Origin: Stictocephala bisonia
Lineage: Eukaryota > Arthropoda > Insecta > Hemiptera > Membracidae
NCBI GenBank assembly: GCA_035578905.1
Contig: JAQJVL010000785.1
Location: 310,001 to 374,000, forward strand
Reading direction: 5' to 3'
Length of the DNA stretch: 64,000 nucleotides
Shown here one piece after another: positions 62,014-64,000 of the stretch. The notes under the pieces are model-generated. The model saw only the letters and a program-made list of their open reading frames with translations, searched no databases and was not told the origin of the DNA. Made by a program: the position numbers and the translations under genes. Every line of letters starts with the position of its first letter. The first letter of the stretch is position 1.

Positions 62014-62765
62014 TTATTCTGTACTCCAGTGAACCCTTGTACTACATTCATTCTGTACTCCAGTGAAGCCTTGCACTACATTCATTCTGTACTCCAGTGA
62101 ACCCTTGCACTAATTCTGTACTCCAGTGAACCCTTGCACTACATTCATTCTGTACTCCAGTGAACCCTTGCACTACATTCATTCTGTACTCCAGTGAAGC
62201 CTTGCACTACATTCATTCTGTACTCCAGTGAACCCTTGCACTACATTCATTCTGTACACCAGTGAACCCTTGCATTACATTAATTCTGTACTCCAGTGAA
62301 GCCTCGCACTACATTCATTCTGTACTCCAGTGTTCCCTTGCACTACATTCATTCTGTACTCCAGTGAACCCTTGCACTACATTCATTCTGTACTCCAGTG
62401 AACCCTTGCACTACATTCATTCTGTACTCCAGTGAACCCTTGCACTGCTTTCATTCTGTACTCCAGTGAACCCTTGTACTACATTCATTCTGTACTCCAG
62501 TGAACCCTTGCACTACATTCATTCTGTACTCCAGTGAAGCCTTGCACTACATTCATTCTGTACTCCAGTGAACCCTTGCACTACATTCATTCTGTACTCC
62601 AGTGAACCCTTGCACTACATTCATTCTGTACTCCAGTGAACCCTTGCACTACATTCATTCTGTACTCCAGTGAACCCTTGCACTACATTCATTCTGTACT
62701 CCAGTGAACCCTTGCACTACATTCATTCTGTACTCCAGTGAACCCTTGTACTACATTCATTTTTT
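62014..62765. repeat. 34-bp minisatellite array, about 22 units
   Basis: Unit ATTCTGTACTCCAGTGAACC CTTGCACTACATTC; starts of CTGTACTCCAG at 62053 and 62087 give 34 bp. One unit lacks six bases near 62112. Variants are GAAGCC for GAACCC, and TGTTCCC once. Highly homogeneous. Confidence 0.97.
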
Positions 62766-63814
62766 ATATTGCTAAACCCTAAGAATTTCGTGTGAAAGTA
62801 ATTCATATTCTTTAATTTTCCATCTTAGACAAGCCAAAATCTAACTTTTTTTAAACATTTTTCATTTTTAGGCTACTAGATTCAAGGATGAAGTTAAGGC
62901 ATAGTAATTAAAGAAGTATTTGGTTTATTTTGTAGTTTATAGCAATTTTTAATTCTTTATTGCAATAAATGGTTTGATGAAAATAATGTCTGTTTGACAT
63001 GGCTATACCCTCTTTATGACTAAAATGTTCATTTTTATACGTTCTAAAAATGAGTTATTGTTAATTTATGTTTTAAAATAACAGATTTTAATTTTATGAT
63101 TTTATATATTAGGGTATATTAATTGAGTGTACAAAAGATGCCAAACATTTTTGCATTATATTATGTTTTAACATTCGTGTTACGTATTATAATACATAGT
63201 GATTTTGTTAAGTTAACTGTTTTTACACTTTAATTGTATAAAAAAGTATTTTACGAAAACTATTTAAAAGAAATAGAGCCAGCAAAATCTACACTCTGAT
63301 AAGAAATAAAGCAAGAAAGTGAAATGGTTTTCCTCTCAGATATTTATGGGCACTATCTTCCCTTAAGTAAGGGTATTAAAGACCGTCGCCCCATTGTGTT
63401 GTTTAGTCTAACTCAATCTCTTTTGTTTCCAGCAATGGTTTGACTCATTAACGTAAGGATGTATGCCTTAATAAATTGTTAATAATATAGTACAAATATT
63501 AATGCAATTATATTCTTAATTCCATGATCTTATAAACTAATTTGAAGAATTTAACCAAACTTAATCAGCTCTTGGCAGTTATTTTTGCTCAGCACTTGAC
63601 ATATTTTAAATTGTCAGTTTCAATAACTTGGGGAATGTTAATTTGGTGAATATATTAAAATTTACTACAGTTATAATTGCTTAAATATTTATATATTTAG
63701 ACATTGTACCGTTTTTAGTATTTCTCTAATATTTAAGTCATATATATTAAGTTATAATTCCCTCTTTAGTACCTGTAAGGGACTACGACACCTGAGTGTA
63801 GCTTTCCTGCAACC
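62766..63814. other. AT-rich spacer, probable upstream region of the exon at 63815
   Basis: No coding sequence seen. The final 40 bp before the ATG are GC-richer (GGGACTACGACACCTGAGTG) and look like 5' untranslated sequence. CCTCTTTAG at about 63760 could be a splice acceptor for a non-coding upstream exon. Confidence 0.4.
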
Positions 63815-63932
63815 ATGGACAGATATTCTTTGATTAATTACGTAAAATTAGCTAAAGTGTTAGAGGGGAAGCCACAGAAAAAAGTCAACTCACATTCGCC
63901 GTCTGATCGTATGCAGTCAACTTGCCTGCGAG
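63815..63932 (+). CDS. Probable first coding exon of a host gene (partial, product unknown)
   Basis: ATG at 63815 lies in the context GCAACCATGG, a good animal start context, with an in-frame TAA 39 bp upstream (63776-63778). The exon encodes 39 codons plus one base: it begins MDRYSLINYVKLAKVLEG, continues with a Lys/Ser-rich hydrophilic stretch and ends STCLR. It then meets the consensus donor GAG/GTAAGT at 63932/63933, giving a phase 1 intron. GC content is well above the neighbourhood. No signal peptide or domain is recognisable. The frame also stays open past the donor to the window end, so an unspliced reading cannot be excluded. No second exon is in the window. Confidence 0.5.
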
Positions 63933-64000
63933 GTAAGTGTCTTCTTTTATCTGTCCTGCATCCAACCTATCATTTTTTCAAATTAAAATTGTGTATTAGG

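Overview
This window looks like gene-poor nuclear DNA of an arthropod, most likely an insect. It is strongly AT-rich on both strands and long reading frames are essentially absent outside tandem repeats. What can be recognised is eukaryotic selfish DNA: remains of Jockey/CR1-type and RTE-type non-LTR retrotransposons, a Penelope-like element with a GIY-YIG domain, tRNA-derived SINEs with A and B boxes, and TA-flanked foldback MITEs. No bacterial operons, ribosome binding sites, rRNA or functional tRNA genes are visible. The species cannot be named from the sequence.

About a quarter of the window is tandem DNA in eight unrelated arrays, with units of about 39 bp (725-1865), 186 bp (2567-3125), 149 bp (3684-7068), 23 bp (9286-9692), 126 bp (24406-30040), 55 bp (38195-41125), 142 bp (45321-46601) and 34 bp (62014-62765). 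Three of them (149, 126 and 55 bp) show higher-order block duplications, and the 126-bp unit carries conserved dyads that could form hairpins. Nearly all reading frames inside the arrays are by-products of the repeat period.

Between the arrays lie mobile elements, several of them nested. A 2.27 kb TA-flanked foldback element (12759-15029) encloses a decayed LINE reverse transcriptase fragment. A second foldback family has one nearly complete copy (48465-49416) and one decayed copy (22877-23640). A 5'-truncated Penelope-like element (42570-44461, minus) sits inside one copy of a local 158-bp inverted-repeat family. A 5'-truncated LINE (51672-52231, plus) sits inside a 22-bp minisatellite. A SINE (36515-36797, plus) interrupts one copy of a 113-bp tandem duplication, and the other copy preserves the empty site.

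Protein-coding content is minimal. The best host-gene candidate is a probable first coding exon at 63815-63932 (plus), with a good start context and a consensus GTAAGT donor, running off the right edge. A minus-strand membrane-protein-like frame at 47607-47924 could be a chemoreceptor-like exon, but this is weak. I see no previously undescribed biochemical system. The most unusual items are the satellite diversity with internal dyads, a perfect 29-bp hairpin at 19028-19091, a CpG-rich structured island at 33089-33235, a hammerhead-like motif at the Penelope-like 3' end, and the empty-site records of transposition.
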